Shown here: one piece after another, positions 62,415 to 64,000 of the stretch
Layout: every line of letters begins with the position of its first letter
How positions within the stretch are numbered: position 1 is the first letter of the stretch
Assembly: GCA_023376005.1 (NCBI GenBank)
Contig: CM042147.1
Coordinates: forward strand, 119,820,668-119,884,667
Length of the DNA: 64,000 bases
Source: Doryteuthis pealeii
Lineage: Eukaryota; Mollusca; Cephalopoda; Myopsida; Loliginidae
Direction of reading: 5' to 3'
Translations under genes and position numbers: made by a program
The notes under the pieces: generated by a model
Told to the model about the DNA's origin: nothing
Database searches by the model: none
What the model saw: the letters and a program-made list of their open reading frames with translations, nothing else

Positions 62415-62445
62415 CGCTTTTAAATGACCGATGGAGAGAGAGAGA

Positions 62446-62485
<40 letters not shown>

Positions 62486-63021
62486 CCGTGCAGTCAATGC
62501 ACCTTGATGATGATGATGATGATGATGATGAAGGTGTGAGAGAGAGAGGGTGAGAGAGAGAGGGAGAGAGAGGAGAGAGAGAGAGGAGAGAGAGGGGGAG
62601 AGAGAGGGGGGAGAATCCGTGCAGTCAATGCACCTTGATGATGATGATGATGATGATGATGAAGTGTGAGAGAGAGAGGGTTGAGAGAGAGAGGGAGAGA
62701 GAGAAGAGGGAGAGAGGAGGGAGAGAGAGAGAGAGAGAGAGGAGGAGAGAGAGAGAGAGAAGAGAGAATCCGTGCAGTCGATGCACTTTGATGATGATGA
62801 TGATGATGATGCAACCGTATCTTTTTTATGAATTTGAAATTGCAATATCAAAAAAAAAACACCACTTAAGCAACTGCAGGTAATGTAAGAAACCTGAATA
62901 CTTTGTTTATCAAAATGGCTTGATTCGGCGTTAAATGAACCGAAAAGAATTGATATGTCATAAAACAAAACAAAAAAATAACCAACCAACCATATCAAAA
63001 ACAGTAAGGGGAGATAAGGAA

Positions 63022-63054
<33 letters not shown>

Positions 63055-63140
63055 GGAGAGAGAGAGAGGGGGGGATAGAGAGAGAGGGGATAGAGAGAAG
63101 GGAATCCGTTTTGTCGATACGTCTTAATGATGGTAATGAT
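62415..63140. repeat. Array of LINE 3'-tail modules
   Basis: Each module is (GA)n, then ATCCGTGCAGTCAATGCACC, then (GATGAT)n: modules end at 62,532, 62,662 and 62,811, with a diverged fourth at 63,105-63,140. The first module reads NDRWRERE...RIRAVNAP, the end of the RTE-like LINE protein, so the modules are repeated copies of the LINE 3' terminus. A GGCATTAAATGACC-family piece (62,925-62,990) separates modules 3 and 4. The long frames here are repeat translations. Confidence 0.82.
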
Positions 63141-63159
63141 GTAACAGTATCTTTTATAA

Positions 63160-63255
63160 ATTTAAAAGCAGGGGGAGACAAGGAAAGTGAGAGAGAGACA
63201 GACAGACAGCAGATAGACAGCAGACAGACAGACAGAGGGAGAAAGAGGAGGGGGG
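63160..63255. repeat. (GACA)n/(GA)n tract
   Basis: GAGAGAGACAGACAGAC-type low complexity. Confidence 0.9.
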
Positions 63256-63337
63256 AATGGAACACAGTACACATCAATATGTGATGAAATACATATACAC
63301 GATGCATATTTATAACATCAAAGATAAATTAAATGAA

Positions 63338-63930
63338 CTAGCAATATATGCACCCCGGGTGCAAGTATTTAGTTTAAATGTAATAAAATTTAGATTAAAT
63401 CAGAAAGGCTAATGAAACTAATTAAAGAATTCAGATAAAAAGAAAATAGAACAACTAAACTTACTCTTTCATCACTTCCGTTTTTCAATGCTAAATTTTC
63501 CTAATTTAACTATTTGTTAAAATAGGAAGTAAAGAATAAAATTACAGTTATTTCTTCTTGTTAATAAATTTCTTTTAGGATTTATTGAAAGATTTTTACT
63601 CATATTCATTAAGATAAAACCAAACAATTAGAAATCAATATACCAATCACATTTTTATTAAAAATCAGTTTTTTTTAATATCAATATGCAAATTAGCTTT
63701 ACTTTACACTGAAAACTGGTATTTTGTTGTATATATAAATACAATTGCATGTTATTAGTATTTAGGTAAGGCCAACAGTATTAATAATGTCAAACAGTTT
63801 TATTATTAATTGAGGTTTAAATAGAAATAGAATCATGGAGAATGTGACGTAAATAACTAAGGGAATTGTGACTTGAGTAGTAATATAGTTTCGGTTACAG
63901 ACAGAAAAACACACAATCTCCATTATAATA
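63338..63930 (+). mobile_element. Element X2, independent copy
   Basis: AACTAGCAATATATGCACCC with CGGGTGCAAG at the head; GTTTCGGTTACAGACAG and ACAATCTCCATTATAATAAG at the end. It is closest to 16,902-17,520, including the interior GCAAATTA and TTTTGTTGTATATA. Confidence 0.68.
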
Positions 63931-64000
63931 AGATAATACTATCCCCGTAAAGATGATTATACCATTGATCTAGTTTGTTTAAAGTATATTTTATGATGTG

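Overview
The window looks like repeat-dominated, AT-rich intergenic DNA from a large metazoan genome. A mollusc, most likely a cephalopod, is my inference. It rests on the very dense (TA)n, (CA)n, (GA)n and (GATA)n microsatellites, several tRNA-derived SINE families, RTE-type LINE tails ending in (GAT)n, Penelope-type GIY-YIG and hammerhead-ribozyme signals, and TTAGGG-type telomere-like units. I see no intact host protein-coding gene. Almost every long reading frame is microsatellite translation or a fragment of a mobile element. One frameshifted coding remnant of unknown identity lies at about 25.0-25.5 kb.

Layout. 1-15,440 is one giant fold-back: arm 1 (1-7,745) and arm 2 (7,796-15,440) are reverse complements around a 50-base spacer, and each carries the same LINE, SINE and microsatellite series. 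15.5-21.5 kb holds SINEs, inverted-repeat elements, three head-to-tail LINE 3' ends, a possible solo LTR and an RTE-like LINE fragment with a reverse transcriptase YxDD-type box. An assembly gap of exactly 100 N lies at 24,020-24,119 and adjoins a minisatellite. 25.7-33.7 kb is the least repetitive part, with scattered SINE and LINE pieces and a 1.25-kb nested-repeat element. 33,796-38,889 is a third, direct copy of 5 kb of arm 1. 39-49 kb mixes SINEs, 106-bp and 135-bp tandem repeats, a dead Tc1 transposase and an inverted-repeat element carrying telomere-like repeats. 49.4-50.5 kb is a spacerless palindrome of about 1.1 kb. 51.5 kb has a Penelope-like GIY-YIG endonuclease tail. 56.4-57.4 kb is a tandem array, 58.1 kb has a second telomere-repeat element, and 62.4-63.1 kb is an array of LINE-tail modules.

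The most interesting biology is a series of hammerhead-ribozyme motifs (CUGANGA, stem II, GAAA, short stem III, NUH, stem I), concentrated at 42.5-54.4 kb. Five fold by hand with paired stem I: 44,139-44,177 (+), 44,445-44,483 (-), 53,999-54,057 (+), 54,222-54,267 (-) and 54,299-54,346 (+). Several others are decayed. They sit in short inverted-repeat elements flanked by (TA)n and share the neighbourhood with the GIY-YIG fragment. That combination is known from Penelope-like elements and retrozymes. The head-to-head ribozyme pairs inside palindromes are the feature most worth testing.

The 15.4-kb fold-back and its third copy may be real or may be an assembly product. Small indels between copies look like read error, and both novel junctions carry short microhomology. 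However, arm 2 also has a patch of about 300 bp with clustered substitutions that read error alone would not explain. Names for LINE clades are from recognition of conserved tail motifs, not from searches.
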